From Gordonibacter pamelaeae (GTDB lineage: Bacteria; Actinomycetota; Coriobacteriia; Coriobacteriales; Eggerthellaceae): 64,000 nt of DNA. The stretch lies in the NCBI RefSeq assembly GCF_042665095.1, contig NZ_JBHTBV010000005.1. One strand, given 5' to 3'. The notes under the pieces were generated by a model. It was not told the origin of the DNA and did not search any database. It saw only the letters and a list, made by a program, of their open reading frames with translations. A program made the position numbers and the translations under genes. Positions 1 through 9,957 of this stretch are shown piece after piece; the stretch's first letter is position 1, and each line of letters starts with the position of its first letter.

Positions 1-315
1 GCGGCTCGGCTACGCCGTCTAGGCGGTCCAAGCGGGCTGCCGCACTCCCACCGGCTCTTTTTTGGCATAGAGGGCCCCTTTCCGCGTCAGGACCTCGCGA
101 CGGAGAGATCGAGCGCGACTTGGAAAACGCGGGACAGGAGGCAGAAGGACGAGGGAGGGAGGGAGGGAGAGCACATCAACGGCACGTAAAACTTTGGCCC
201 CAAATCGCGCCGCGCGCTTGCGGAGGCCCGCCGATTCCCTAGAATGGATTAATTGACCGGAGAGCGCGGTGCATCCCGGCGTGGATAGGCCGCCCGACAG
301 ACAAGAGAACCCGCC
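1..315. other. Upstream region of ppx, no gene seen
   Basis: I see no convincing gene here; the long minus-strand frame across it is antisense to ppx. Two sites stand out. A four-run G tract (GGGA repeated) lies at 153-167. A plausible promoter for ppx has TTGCGG at 218-223, a 16-bp spacer and TAGAAT at 240-245, which would give a leader of about 65 nt. The left end is the window edge, so an upstream partner gene cannot be excluded. Confidence 0.5.
218..245 (+). promoter_or_regulatory. Putative ppx-ppk1 promoter
   Basis: TTGCGG (218-223), 16-bp spacer, TAGAAT (240-245). The -10 matches TATAAT at 5 of 6 positions and the -35 only at TTG. It is the best sigma-70-like match in the leader. Inference from sequence only. 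Confidence 0.4.
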
Positions 316-1242
316 ATGCCCAACTACGCCGTAATCGACCTGGGGTCGAACACCATCCGCCTCGTGGTGTACGAGGTGAAGGACGACCGCCGGAAAACCT
401 ATTCCAGCAAGGACTTCAAGAGCCTCATCAACGACAAGGTCATGGCGGGGCTGTCCGCCTTCGTGGCCGCAGACGGCACGTTCACGGATGACGGCGTGCG
501 GCGGGCGGCAAGCGTGCTCAAGGGACATGCGAAGCGGGCACGGTACTTCGACTGCAAGCGCATCGACGTGTTCGCCACCGCCGTGCTGCGCAACGCCGCG
601 AACAGCGCGGAGGCGGTGGCCGCCATAGAGCGCGAGAGCGGGCTGACCATCGACCTGCTCTCGGCGGCCGACGAGGCGCACCTGGGATTCGCAGGCGCCA
701 CGTGCGACCGCACGATCGAGCGCGGCACGCTGGTGGACATCGGCGGCGGCTCCACGGAGCTCACCCGCATCGAGGATGGGCGCGACTTCGATAACGTGAG
801 CCTGGGCCAAGGGTCGCTCTCCTCCTACGCCACGTTCGTGCGCGCCATCCTGCCCGATCCCGAGGAGATGGACGCCATCGTCGGCGCTTTCTTCGAGCGG
901 CTGGCGGCGCTGCCCAACCGCGACGCGTACCGCGCGGGCACCGTGTACGGCATCGGCGGCAGCGTGCGCGCGGCAGCGAAGATGCACGCGCAGCTGCGCC
1001 AGGAAGCCATCCGCCCCAAAACGATGACGGCCGACCAGATTCGTGCGATACTGGACACGTGCCGCAACGACCCCGACGCGTTCGCGCACCTGGCGCTCAA
1101 GGCGTCGGCGGAGCGCATCCACACGCTCGTGCCGGGCTGCCTGATCTTGGGCACCCTCATGGGCGAGCTTCGCGCCGAGCGGCTGGACATCTGCAAGTAC
1201 GGCGTGCGCGAGGGCTATCTCGTGGAACGCGTGCTGGGATAG
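316..1242 (+). CDS. ppx: Ppx/GppA family exopolyphosphatase
   Basis: Cytosolic phosphatase of the ASKHA (actin/Hsp70-like) fold that removes terminal phosphates from polyphosphate or pppGpp. The phosphate-1 loop DLGSNTIRLVVYEV is at residues 8-21, the phosphate-2 loop DIGGGSTEL is near residue 142, and a GIGGS motif is near 215. At 308 aa it is the short form typical of actinobacteria and Gram-positives, without the extra C-terminal HD domain of E. coli Ppx. The ATG at 316 is preceded by a weak purine-rich site (AAGAGA). ppk1 starts 25 bp downstream on the same strand, so synthesis and degradation of polyphosphate are probably co-transcribed. A GppA role cannot be excluded, but linkage to ppk1 favours Ppx. 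Confidence 0.88.
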   Translation: MPNYAVIDLGSNTIRLVVYEVKDDRRKTYSSKDFKSLINDKVMAGLSAFVAADGTFTDDGVRRAASVLKGHAKRARYFDCKRIDVFATAVLRNAANSAEAVAAIERESGLTIDLLSAADEAHLGFAGATCDRTIERGTLVDIGGGSTELTRIEDGRDFDNVSLGQGSLSSYATFVRAILPDPEEMDAIVGAFFERLAALPNRDAYRAGTVYGIGGSVRAAAKMHAQLRQEAIRPKTMTADQIRAILDTCRNDPDAFAHLALKASAERIHTLVPGCLILGTLMGELRAERLDICKYGVREGYLVERVLG

Positions 1243-1267
1243 CGGGTTCGAGACGAAGGGAGCTAGC

Positions 1268-3982
1268 ATGGACGCTGCGAAGGATACGCCGAACCCCGAG
1301 GAAACCGCGAGCCCTACGGCCGCCGCATCGCAAGCCGAGCCCGCCGCCCAGGCCGAGGGCGCCGCAGCACTGGCCGAGCCCGCCGCACCTGCGGCTAACG
1401 CGGCTCCCTATATGCAGAACCGCGAGCTGTCGTGGCTCACGTTCAACGAGCGCGTGCTGGACCAGGGCGCCGACGAGACGGTGCCGTTGCTCGAGCGCCT
1501 GAACTTCGTCTCCATCTTCTGGAGCAACCTGCAGGAGTTCTTCATGGTGCGCGTGGGCAGCCTGACCGACCTGTCCCTCGTGAAGAAGCACATCGTGGAC
1601 TCGAAGTCGGGCATGACGCCCTCCGAGCAGCTCGACGCCATCTACGCGCGCTGCCACGAGCTGTACCCCATCCAGGAGCGCACGTTCGAGGAGGTGCGCC
1701 GCCTGCTGGGCGAGCGCGGCGTGCGCCACCTGCGCCCGAACGAGCTGGACGACGAGCAGCGCGCGTGGCTTGCCGCCTACGTGCACGACAACGTCATGCC
1801 GTTCCTGTCGCCGCAGATCATCAACGCGCGCCACCCCTTCCCCCACCTGGAGAACGGCGCGCTGTACGTGGTGGTGCGCCTGAACGACGAGGCGGAGCGG
1901 CAGCGGAAGAAGGAGGCCGCGAAGGCGAAGGCCGACAAGGACGGCAAGGCGGACAAGGCCGCCGTCAAGGAGGCGAAGAAGGCGAAGAACCTGGGCGCCG
2001 AGGGCGTGACGCTGGGGCTCGTGCCGATGCCGCGCCAGTGCGAGCGCGTCATCGCGCTGCCGGGCAAGGGCAAGGAGCTGGCCTTCGTCCTGCTGGAGCA
2101 CGCCATAGAGATGGTGGCGGCCGAGATATTCTCCATGTACACCGTGAAGCACACGAACGTCATCTGCGTCACCCGCAACGCCGACCTCGATGCCACCGAG
2201 GGCTCCGACGAGGCCGACGAGGACTACCGCGAGCACATGAAGCGCATCCTGAAGAAGCGCTCCCGCCTGGCCCCCGTGCGCCTGGAGAGCGAGCGGCCGC
2301 TGTCGACCACGCTGGAGAAGCTGCTGCTGGCGCGCCTTAACCTAAGGCCCCACCAGGTGTTCTCCACCTCGGTGCCGCTCGATTTGGGCTACACGTTCGC
2401 TCTGGCGTCGCGGCTGCCGGCGAAGGAGCGCGCGGCGCTCACGAACCCGCCGTTCTCGCCGCAGTGGCCGGCGTGCCTCGACCGCAACCGCTCCCTCATC
2501 GAGCAGGTGACGGAGCGCGAGACGCTGCTCTCCTACCCCTACGAGAGCATGGACCCGTTCGTGCAGCTCCTACGCGAGGCGGCGAACGACCCGGCCGTCA
2601 TCTCCATCAAGATCACGCTCTACCGCCTGGCCAGCCAGTCGCACCTCGCCGAGGCGCTTATCGCCGCGGCAGAGAACGGCAAGGAGGTCACGGCGCTGTT
2701 CGAGCTGCGCGCCCGCTTCGACGAGAGCAACAACATCGAATGGTCGCAGCGCTTCGAGCAGGCGGGCTGCAAGGTCATCTACGGGTTCCGCGACTTCAAG
2801 GTGCACTCGAAGATCTGCTGCATCACGCGCCAGACCGACTCCGGCCTGCAGCACATCACGCAGCTGGGCACCGGCAATTACAACGAGAAGACGGCGAAGC
2901 TCTACACCGACCTGTCGTTCATCACATGCGATGCCACGTTCGGCCGCGACGCCGTGGAGTTCTTCCGCAACATGGGGCTGGAGAACACCTCGGACAACTA
3001 CGATATCATGTGGGTGGCCCCGCTGCAGATCAAGCCCATGATACTGGCCGGCATCGACGCGCAGATCGCCCGCGCGCAGGCCGGGGAGCCGAGCGGGCTG
3101 TTCTTCAAGACGAACTCCATCACCGACAAGGACGTGATCGAGAAGCTGGTGGAAGCCTCGCAGGCGGGCGTGCCCGTGACGCTGTTCGTGCGCGGCATCT
3201 CGTGCATCGTGCCGGGGCTCGAGGGGCTCACGGAGAACGTGCGCGTGGTGTCCATCGTGGGCCGCCTCTTGGAGCACAGCCGCATCTACGGGTTCGGCCC
3301 GCGCGAGACGATGAAGCTCTACCTGTCGAGCGCCGACCTCATGACGCGCAACATGGACAAGCGCATCGAGATAGCCTGGCCCATTTTGAACGACGGGCTG
3401 CGCGAGCAGATCCTGGGGTATCTGGACGTGAGCCTGGACGACACGGCGAAGCTGCGCGAGCTGCTGCCCGACAAGAGCTACACACCGCTCGGCGCGTTCG
3501 CGCGCAAGGACGGCGAGGGCGCAACCGTGCTGTTCGACTCGCAGGAGTTCTTCATCAAGCAGGCGCAGGAGCACCGCCTGTCGGCGGCCGAGGAGGCGGC
3601 CGCGCGCACGGCCAACCGCGGGCGCGGGGAGAACGGGGCGCAGGAGGCCGTACTGGCCGCCGCACAGGCCGCCGTGGAAGCCGCGGTCGGGCGCGTGGCC
3701 GAGGAGCGCGCGGCGCAGGGCGAGGCCGACGGGGCCGCCGCGACCGCCCAGTCGGTGGCGCGCGCCCTAGCCGCGGCCGAGGCGGCGGCGGAGAGCGCTG
3801 CGGTTGAGGTGCTGGCCGAGGAAGCGGCCGTCCCGGAGGCCCTGCCGGAGTCGCAGCCGGTCCGGGCGCCGAAGGCGGCGCCGGCAGCTCCCACGTCCAA
3901 GGCCATGGCGCGGCCGGTGCGTCCTGCGCGCCCGCACAAGCCCAGCCTGCTCGTGCGCATCCTGAGCAAGTTCGTGCGATAG
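1268..3982 (+). CDS. ppk1: Polyphosphate kinase 1
   Basis: Reversibly transfers the ATP gamma-phosphate to polyphosphate at the membrane or cytosol face. The N-terminal helical domain begins with QNRELSWLTFNERVL near residue 46. The two catalytic phospholipase-D-like domains contain the autophosphorylated His in FKVHSKICC near residue 512 and the second His in EHSRIYGFGP near 671. At 904 aa it is about 200 residues longer than usual. The extra length is an Ala/Pro/Glu-rich N-terminal tail (about 1-42), a Lys/Ala/Glu-rich charged insertion (about 208-243) and an Ala/Glu/Pro-rich C-terminal tail from about residue 775. The start has a good ribosome site (GAAGGGAGC). Ppx lies immediately upstream. 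Confidence 0.95.
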   Translation: MDAAKDTPNPEETASPTAAASQAEPAAQAEGAAALAEPAAPAANAAPYMQNRELSWLTFNERVLDQGADETVPLLERLNFVSIFWSNLQEFFMVRVGSLTDLSLVKKHIVDSKSGMTPSEQLDAIYARCHELYPIQERTFEEVRRLLGERGVRHLRPNELDDEQRAWLAAYVHDNVMPFLSPQIINARHPFPHLENGALYVVVRLNDEAERQRKKEAAKAKADKDGKADKAAVKEAKKAKNLGAEGVTLGLVPMPRQCERVIALPGKGKELAFVLLEHAIEMVAAEIFSMYTVKHTNVICVTRNADLDATEGSDEADEDYREHMKRILKKRSRLAPVRLESERPLSTTLEKLLLARLNLRPHQVFSTSVPLDLGYTFALASRLPAKERAALTNPPFSPQWPACLDRNRSLIEQVTERETLLSYPYESMDPFVQLLREAANDPAVISIKITLYRLASQSHLAEALIAAAENGKEVTALFELRARFDESNNIEWSQRFEQAGCKVIYGFRDFKVHSKICCITRQTDSGLQHITQLGTGNYNEKTAKLYTDLSFITCDATFGRDAVEFFRNMGLENTSDNYDIMWVAPLQIKPMILAGIDAQIARAQAGEPSGLFFKTNSITDKDVIEKLVEASQAGVPVTLFVRGISCIVPGLEGLTENVRVVSIVGRLLEHSRIYGFGPRETMKLYLSSADLMTRNMDKRIEIAWPILNDGLREQILGYLDVSLDDTAKLRELLPDKSYTPLGAFARKDGEGATVLFDSQEFFIKQAQEHRLSAAEEAAARTANRGRGENGAQEAVLAAAQAAVEAAVGRVAEERAAQGEADGAAATAQSVARALAAAEAAAESAAVEVLAEEAAVPEALPESQPVRAPKAAPAAPTSKAMARPVRPARPHKPSLLVRILSKFVR

Positions 3983-3991
3983 GAAGTAAAT

Positions 3992-4018
3992 GGGGGCCGA
4001 CCCTGCGGATCGACCCCC
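3992..4018. terminator. Bidirectional hairpin between ppk1 and aminotransferase
   Basis: The arms GGGGGCCGA (3992-4000) and TCGACCCCC (4010-4018) pair with one mismatch. The hairpin lies between convergent genes. On the minus strand it is followed by ATTTACTT, so it could serve both directions. Confidence 0.6.
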
Positions 4019-4044
4019 GTTCTCGAAAGGCCTGCGCCGCCCGC

Positions 4045-5223
4045 TCAGTCGAAACGGCGCAGGGCGCGGCCGAGGCCGGCCAGGCCCGCCCGCAGCACCG
4101 GCTCGGGGGCGCAGTAGCCGAGGCGCGCGTGGCCCGGCAGGTCGAAGCGGCTGCCCGGCACGAGCAGCACGCCCTCGTCCTCGAGCAGCCGCAGGCAGAA
4201 CGCCTCGTCGTCCTCGGGGATGTCCAGCTTGATGCACGACGTGGACACCCCCTGCGGCGCCACCCACGACACGCGCGGCTCGTCGTCGATCCACGCCTGC
4301 GCGATGGCCAGGTTGCCCATCACCAAGGGGCGGTTGCGGGCGAGCACGGCATCGCGGTGCTCCAGCACGTGCACGGCCAGCGCGTCGTTCACCACGCCGC
4401 AGCAGATCATGGTGTAGTCGCGGTACGGCCGCAGCATCTCGGCGATCTGCGGGCTCGACGCCGTCCAGCCGATGCGCGCGCCGGGCACAGAGTACGTCTT
4501 CGACAGGCTGTTCGTGGCCACGCCGCGCTCGTAGATATCCGCGATGGAGGCGAAGTCCTCCGTGCCCACGAGCGGCAGGTACACCTCGTCCACGAGCACG
4601 AAGGCGCCCACGCTGCGCGCGATGTCGGCCACCTGCTCCATGAACGCGCGGTCGAGGAACGTGCCCGTAGGGTTGTTCGCGTTGTTCAGGCAGATGAGCC
4701 TCGTGTCGGGGCGCACGAGGCGCTCGAGCTCGCCGAGGTCGGGGTACCAGCCGCGGTCCTCGTAAATGCGCCAGAGGTCCACCTCGGCGCCGAGCGCCCG
4801 CGGTATGTCGTAGAGCTGCTGGTAGCTGGGGTACTCGGCGACCACGTGGTCGCCGCGCGACACGAGCGCGAGCACGGCCAGCAGGTTCGCGCCCGTCGCG
4901 CCGTTGGTCTGCAGCACGGCCTCGGGCTCCACGCGCCCGTAGAGCGCGGCCGCCGCCCGCTTGAACGCGGGCGAGCCCTCGATCCAACCGTAGTTCATCT
5001 TCTCGGCACCCAGGCGCGCGAAGAAGCCCATCTGGGCGGCGCCCGCCCGGGCGTCCTGCGGGAAGGCCGCCTCGGCCGCGTCGGCCACGAGCCCCCGCGG
5101 CGCTCCCAGCGCCACGAGCTCGTCGAGCGTCATCGATGCGATGGTAGACTGCGCGATGTCGTACGTCGCGCTCTTCTCGTGCACGTTGAGCCAGTCCTCC
5201 ACCCCGAACGGTGCGATGTCCAT
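4045..5223 (-). CDS. PLP-dependent class I/II aminotransferase
   Basis: Fold-type I PLP enzyme of 392 aa. It has the NNPTG motif (about 178), the DEVY metal/pyridine-ring region (about 209) and the PLP lysine in SLSKTYSVPGARIGW (Lys about 242). The ATG at 5223 is preceded by a GGAAACG ribosome site; a longer in-frame extension crosses the permease gene in another frame and is an artefact. The gene starts 14 bp after the APC permease stop, so the two form an operon. The permease suggests that the substrate is an imported amino acid such as arginine, ornithine or lysine; that is inference. The exact amino donor cannot be read from sequence. Confidence 0.85.
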   Translation of the reverse strand: MDIAPFGVEDWLNVHEKSATYDIAQSTIASMTLDELVALGAPRGLVADAAEAAFPQDARAGAAQMGFFARLGAEKMNYGWIEGSPAFKRAAAALYGRVEPEAVLQTNGATGANLLAVLALVSRGDHVVAEYPSYQQLYDIPRALGAEVDLWRIYEDRGWYPDLGELERLVRPDTRLICLNNANNPTGTFLDRAFMEQVADIARSVGAFVLVDEVYLPLVGTEDFASIADIYERGVATNSLSKTYSVPGARIGWTASSPQIAEMLRPYRDYTMICCGVVNDALAVHVLEHRDAVLARNRPLVMGNLAIAQAWIDDEPRVSWVAPQGVSTSCIKLDIPEDDEAFCLRLLEDEGVLLVPGSRFDLPGHARLGYCAPEPVLRAGLAGLGRALRRFD

Positions 5224-5237
5224 GTTCGTTTCCTTCC

Positions 5238-6668
5238 CTAAAAGCTGATGACGCCCATTGCCAGCAGCACCAGCGACAGCACGCCGAGCGCGGAGATGGC
5301 GCCCATGCCCGCCTTCTCGCCCGTGGTGAGGGCCGTCGCGCCGGCCTCCTTGCGCGCCCGCCAGTAGAAGAAGAAGCCGGGGATGTAGCCCACGCACGTG
5401 AGCAGCAGGAACGACCAGCCGTTGAACAGCACGCCCACCACCTGGAACGCCACGGCCACGATGCCGATGGCGCACTGGCCCCACTCGTGGTGCTGCGCCG
5501 AGAACTTCACCTGGTAGGCCGCCGCGAACGCCCACGTGATGACGATGGCCACCGTGCACATGGAGAACGCGAAGTTGTACGCGTCCTCGGTGAACAGGAG
5601 CGTGATCATGAACGCCTGCGTGCACGCGCCCACCACGATGAGCGAGATCTGCGGCGAGCCCTTCTTGTTCAGCCGGTTGAACACGGGCGGCAGCAGCTCG
5701 TGCTTCGCCATGAGCGACGTGGTCTCGGACGGCAGGATGGTGAACGACAGCCACGACCCCAGCACGGCGACGATGAGCGCCACGCTGATGAACGCGCCGC
5801 CCCAGCCCGGCGCCATGCTCTCGAACACGTACAGCATGGCCGGCTTGTCCAGCGCGCCGATCTCGGCGTAGGGCAGGTACCCGAACGGCAGCACCGACGC
5901 GCCCACGTACACCAAAAGCAGCACCACCAATCCGATGACCGTGGCCTTGCCGGCCTCGCTCTTCTTGCGCGCGCGGGCCGACACCACCATGGCGCCCTCG
6001 ATGCCGATGAACGACCACATCATGATGATCAGGCAGTTCACTATCTGGTCGCCCACGCCGCCCAGGTCCACGCCCTCGCCCGCCATGGCGGCGGCGTTGC
6101 TGGCCATCTGCCCCCAGAAGTCGGCCGTGAACACGCCGGCGTTGAACAGCACGATGCTGAACAGGATGAACACCACGATGGGCACGACCTTCGCGATCAT
6201 GACGATGGCGTTGAGGAATGCCGCGCTCTCCACGCCGCGGATGACGAGGAACGTGATGCCCCACATGATGACGCTGGCCACCACGATGCTGCCAATATTG
6301 TTGCCCGGCAGGAAGTACGGCAGGAAGAACCCGAGCGTGGACATGAGGATGGTGGCGAACGCCACGTTGCCGAGCCACGCCGACAGCCAGTAGCCCCAGC
6401 CGCTGATGAAGCCCGAGAACTTGCCGAAGCCCTCCTCGGCGTACGAGAAGATGCCGTGCAGGTCGGACCGCTTCGCGCCCAGGTTCGCGAACGAGAGCGC
6501 CAGCGCGAGGAAGCCCACGCCCACGACGCCCCATGCCACGAGCGCGCTGCCCGGGGCAGCCACCTGGCCGATCTGCCCGGTGAGGGCGAACACGCCCGAG
6601 CCGATGCAGGAGCTGACCACGAGGCCGATGAGGCCGAACAGCCCGATGCCCTTCTTTTCCTCTTCCAT
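5238..6668 (-). CDS. APC superfamily amino-acid permease (basic amino acid/antiporter type)
   Basis: Integral membrane transporter of 476 aa with about 12 hydrophobic segments. Helix 1 carries the APC substrate-binding motif SSCIGSGVFAL near residue 18. The overall pattern (GGF/GVES region, WxFxGIEGA near residue 217) is that of arginine/ornithine- or lysine-type antiporters in the APC family. It is first in a two-gene minus-strand operon with the aminotransferase. The ATG at 6668 is preceded by GGCATCCCCC, a weak ribosome site. Substrate and exchange mode are inferred only. Confidence 0.85.
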   Translation of the reverse strand: MEEEKKGIGLFGLIGLVVSSCIGSGVFALTGQIGQVAAPGSALVAWGVVGVGFLALALSFANLGAKRSDLHGIFSYAEEGFGKFSGFISGWGYWLSAWLGNVAFATILMSTLGFFLPYFLPGNNIGSIVVASVIMWGITFLVIRGVESAAFLNAIVMIAKVVPIVVFILFSIVLFNAGVFTADFWGQMASNAAAMAGEGVDLGGVGDQIVNCLIIMMWSFIGIEGAMVVSARARKKSEAGKATVIGLVVLLLVYVGASVLPFGYLPYAEIGALDKPAMLYVFESMAPGWGGAFISVALIVAVLGSWLSFTILPSETTSLMAKHELLPPVFNRLNKKGSPQISLIVVGACTQAFMITLLFTEDAYNFAFSMCTVAIVITWAFAAAYQVKFSAQHHEWGQCAIGIVAVAFQVVGVLFNGWSFLLLTCVGYIPGFFFYWRARKEAGATALTTGEKAGMGAISALGVLSLVLLAMGVISF

Positions 6669-6825
6669 AGGGGGATGCCTTTCCGCCGAAATGGGTGCCT
6701 GTTGCGGCAGGAACGCGGTCCGACTGCGCCGCGGTCGACCGGCGGGCGCATCGCGGCCGCGTCCCGTGCCGCGCCGAGAACGATCCCACGTCTCCCTGAC
6801 GCGCGCAATCAGGTAAGCCGATCCG

Positions 6826-6897
6826 TTGACGGCCCTCCGCTGGTCGGTTACGTTCGCCGCGGTTCGGGCAAGGAGGAACGCTTCGGAAGGTTATAAT
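6826..6897 (+). promoter_or_regulatory. Candidate promoters upstream of radical SAM gene A
   Basis: A perfect TATAAT lies at 6892-6897, but without a good -35. A second pair, TTGACG (6826-6831), a 17-bp spacer and TACGTT (6849-6854), has a strong -35 and a weak -10. Both lie in the 301-bp divergent gap between the permease and the radical SAM gene, which otherwise shows nothing recognisable. Confidence 0.4.
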
Positions 6898-6969
6898 GGA
6901 CGCAATCTATCATTGGCGACCAACAGATCGGCCCGGCGCCGGGCCGGACGCGAAGGGAAAGCAGGTTTC

Positions 6970-7977
6970 ATGGACACCGAGATCATCCGCATCATCAACA
7001 AGGCGCTCGACGGAGGCCTGCTCGACAAGAAGGAGATCATGGCCCTGTTGTCGGTGGAGAACCTCTCGCCCGAGGCGTTCGCCATCCAGCAGGCGGGCCG
7101 TGCGTTCACCTCGCAGCTGTGCGGGGGCGAGGCGGAGATCCACGCGCACATCGGACTGGACGCGGCGCCGTGCCCGAACGACTGCAAGTTCTGCTCGTTC
7201 GCGGCGTCGAACAAGATCTTCCGCACGCACGAGGTCATCCCGCTCGAGCAGGTGATCGCCGAGGCGCAGGCCATGGAGGCCGCCGGGGCGAACGCGCTCT
7301 ACCTCGTGACCACCGTGCACTACGGCGAGGAGAAGTTCCTGGAGACGGCGCAGGCGGTGCGCGCCGGGCTGTCCACCGACGTCCCGCTCATCGCGAACGT
7401 GCCCGACTTCGACGAGGACTACGCGCGCGAGCTCGTGCGCATCGGCATAGCCGGCGTATACCACGTGGTGCGCCTGGGCGAGGGCGTGTTCACGCGCTGC
7501 AAGGTGGAGACGCGCCTGAAGACCATGGAGGCCGCGAAGAGCGCCGGGTTGGTGCTGGGCAACTGCATCGACCCCATCGGGCCCGAGCACACGCCCGAGG
7601 AGCTGGCCGACCTCATCTTGCTCGCACGCGATTTCGAGGTGGGCTTCAGCGGCGCCATGCGGCGCAACACCGTGCCCGGAACCGAGTTCGAGCGCTACGG
7701 CAACATCAGCTACGGCCGCCTGGCCACCTACGCCGGCGCCACCGCTCTGGCCACCGGCCCAGGCATCCGCGGCAACTGCACGCACGAGCCCAGCCAGCTA
7801 TGCGGCCAGGCCGGCGCCAACATCATGTGGGCCGAGCGCGGCACGTCGCCCCGCGACACCGCCACCGAGACGACGCGCGGCCTGTCCGTCGACCAGGTGC
7901 GCGAGATCTACTTCGACACCGACTGGCCCGTCCACGAGGGCCCGTCGCAGTTCTACCCGCCCTACTCTGCCCGCTAG
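6970..7977 (+). CDS. BioB-like radical SAM enzyme (paralog A)
   Basis: Cytosolic radical SAM protein of 335 aa. The [4Fe-4S] motif CPNDCKFC is at residues 68-75 (CX3CX2C), inside a biotin-synthase-like TIM barrel. A GNCIDPIGPEHT segment near 197 and a cysteine-containing NCTHEPSQLCGQAGAN segment near 271-286 follow. The start at 6970 (MDTEII) is chosen because a GAAGGGAAAG ribosome site precedes it; the longer frame has no support. It is paralogous to the gene at 11217-12287, sharing PIGPEHT, VPGTxxE and AGANxxxxEAGxxPRD-like blocks. The two paralogs bracket an ABC transporter, so they may act on the imported compound. Not a standard biotin, lipoate or HydE gene as far as I can tell. Confidence 0.75.
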   Translation: MDTEIIRIINKALDGGLLDKKEIMALLSVENLSPEAFAIQQAGRAFTSQLCGGEAEIHAHIGLDAAPCPNDCKFCSFAASNKIFRTHEVIPLEQVIAEAQAMEAAGANALYLVTTVHYGEEKFLETAQAVRAGLSTDVPLIANVPDFDEDYARELVRIGIAGVYHVVRLGEGVFTRCKVETRLKTMEAAKSAGLVLGNCIDPIGPEHTPEELADLILLARDFEVGFSGAMRRNTVPGTEFERYGNISYGRLATYAGATALATGPGIRGNCTHEPSQLCGQAGANIMWAERGTSPRDTATETTRGLSVDQVREIYFDTDWPVHEGPSQFYPPYSAR

Positions 7978-7990
7978 GCCCGCCGCGAGC

Positions 7991-8021
7991 CGGGAAGGCG
8001 CCCCGCCGGGCCGCCTTCCCG
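7991..8021. terminator. Convergent hairpin after radical SAM A
   Basis: CGGGAAGGCG (7991-8000) and CGCCTTCCCG (8012-8021) form a perfect 10-bp stem with an 11-nt loop. It lies between convergent genes. No long T run follows. Confidence 0.6.
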
Positions 8022-8059
8022 CGACGACGCCGCACGCGCCGACGCCGCCTTCCCGCCTC

Positions 8060-8982
8060 CTACCGCCAGGTGGTGAACCGGCGCTGCACCCAGGCCGTCG
8101 CGAAGCTCAGCACCGTCACCACCACGCCGCACACGATGATGCCCGCCACCACGTTGGTGTAGTTGGCGTAGTTGTTCGCGTTGCTGATGAAGTAGCCGAT
8201 GCCCGACGACGCGCCCAGCATCTCGGCGAACGTGAGCATGAGAAACGCGGTGGTCAGCGACACGCGCAGGCCCTTGAGCACCTCGGGGAGCACGTAGGGC
8301 AGGATGATGCGCGTGATCATGGTGAAATTGCGCACCCCCAGCGTGCGCGCGTTGTCCAGCAGCTGGGCATCGAGCGAGGACGTGCGCACCACCATGTTGA
8401 GGAACTGCGGCCAGAACACGCCCAGCAGGATGATGAAGCACGACGCCGTGCGGAACGTGGGCAGCAGCACGATGAGGTACGGCGCGAACACCGTGGGCGG
8501 GATGGGCGCCAGCACGTTCGCTATCGGGAAGAACATGGCCCGCAGCCGCGGTATCCACCCGCAGACGATGCCCAGCACCACGCCGAGCGCAAGGCCGCCC
8601 GCATAGCCCATGACCAGCAGCGTGACCGACGAGACGATGTCGGCGCCGATGACGTCGGCCTGGGCGAAGAACACGTTGAACACGGCCTCGGGCGCAGGAA
8701 CGATCACGGTGGGCGCGATGTCGAGCTTCGTGGCGCACACGTCCCACACGATGAACAGCGCCCATACGAGCACCACGATGTCGGTGGGCCCCGTGGAGAA
8801 CGCGCCGCGACGGCGCAGCGCGGCCAGGCGCAGCAGGTAGAGCACCTCGATGACGGCGAGGCCGGCGAGCAGCGGGTAGTACGACACCGTGACCATGCGC
8901 TGGTTCGGCATGCACGTCACCACGAGCACGAGGGCCGCCAGCAGCACGTGGGCGAATGCGAACTCCTTCCCGAACAGGCGCC

Positions 8983-8986
<4 letters not shown>
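8060..8986 (-). CDS. ABC transporter permease (NitT/TauT/SsuC type)
   Basis: Membrane subunit of 308 aa with about seven hydrophobic segments. The C-terminal binding-protein-dependent transport domain has the cytoplasmic EAA-like loop near DNARTLGVRNF and LPYVLPEVLKGLRVSL. The N-terminus has an extra hydrophobic region compared with SsuC. The ATG at 8984-8986 overlaps the ATPase stop (ATGA), indicating translational coupling; the longer frame upstream lies inside the ATPase gene. It pairs with the ATPase and lipoprotein upstream. Confidence 0.85.
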
Positions 8987-9873
<887 letters not shown>

Positions 9874-9903
9874 GCGCCCTCCCCTTCTCCGTTTCCGAAC
9901 GTC

Positions 9904-9931
9904 GGATGCGGGCGCCGGAGCGCCCGCATCC
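9904..9931 (-). terminator. Intercistronic hairpin between lipoprotein and ATPase genes
   Basis: Perfect 12-bp stem GGATGCGGGCGC (9904-9915)/GCGCCCGCATCC (9920-9931) with a 4-nt loop. It lies downstream of the binding-protein gene and just before the ATPase start. Such structures commonly raise binding-protein mRNA relative to membrane components; that role is inferred. Confidence 0.55.
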
Positions 9932-9957
9932 ATGGTACCCGATAGCCCGCAGGCCCG

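Noticed and set aside
4045..6789. 914-residue frame fusing the aminotransferase to upstream sequence
   Set aside because: The N-terminal part is a shadow of the APC permease in another frame; the real start is at 5223.
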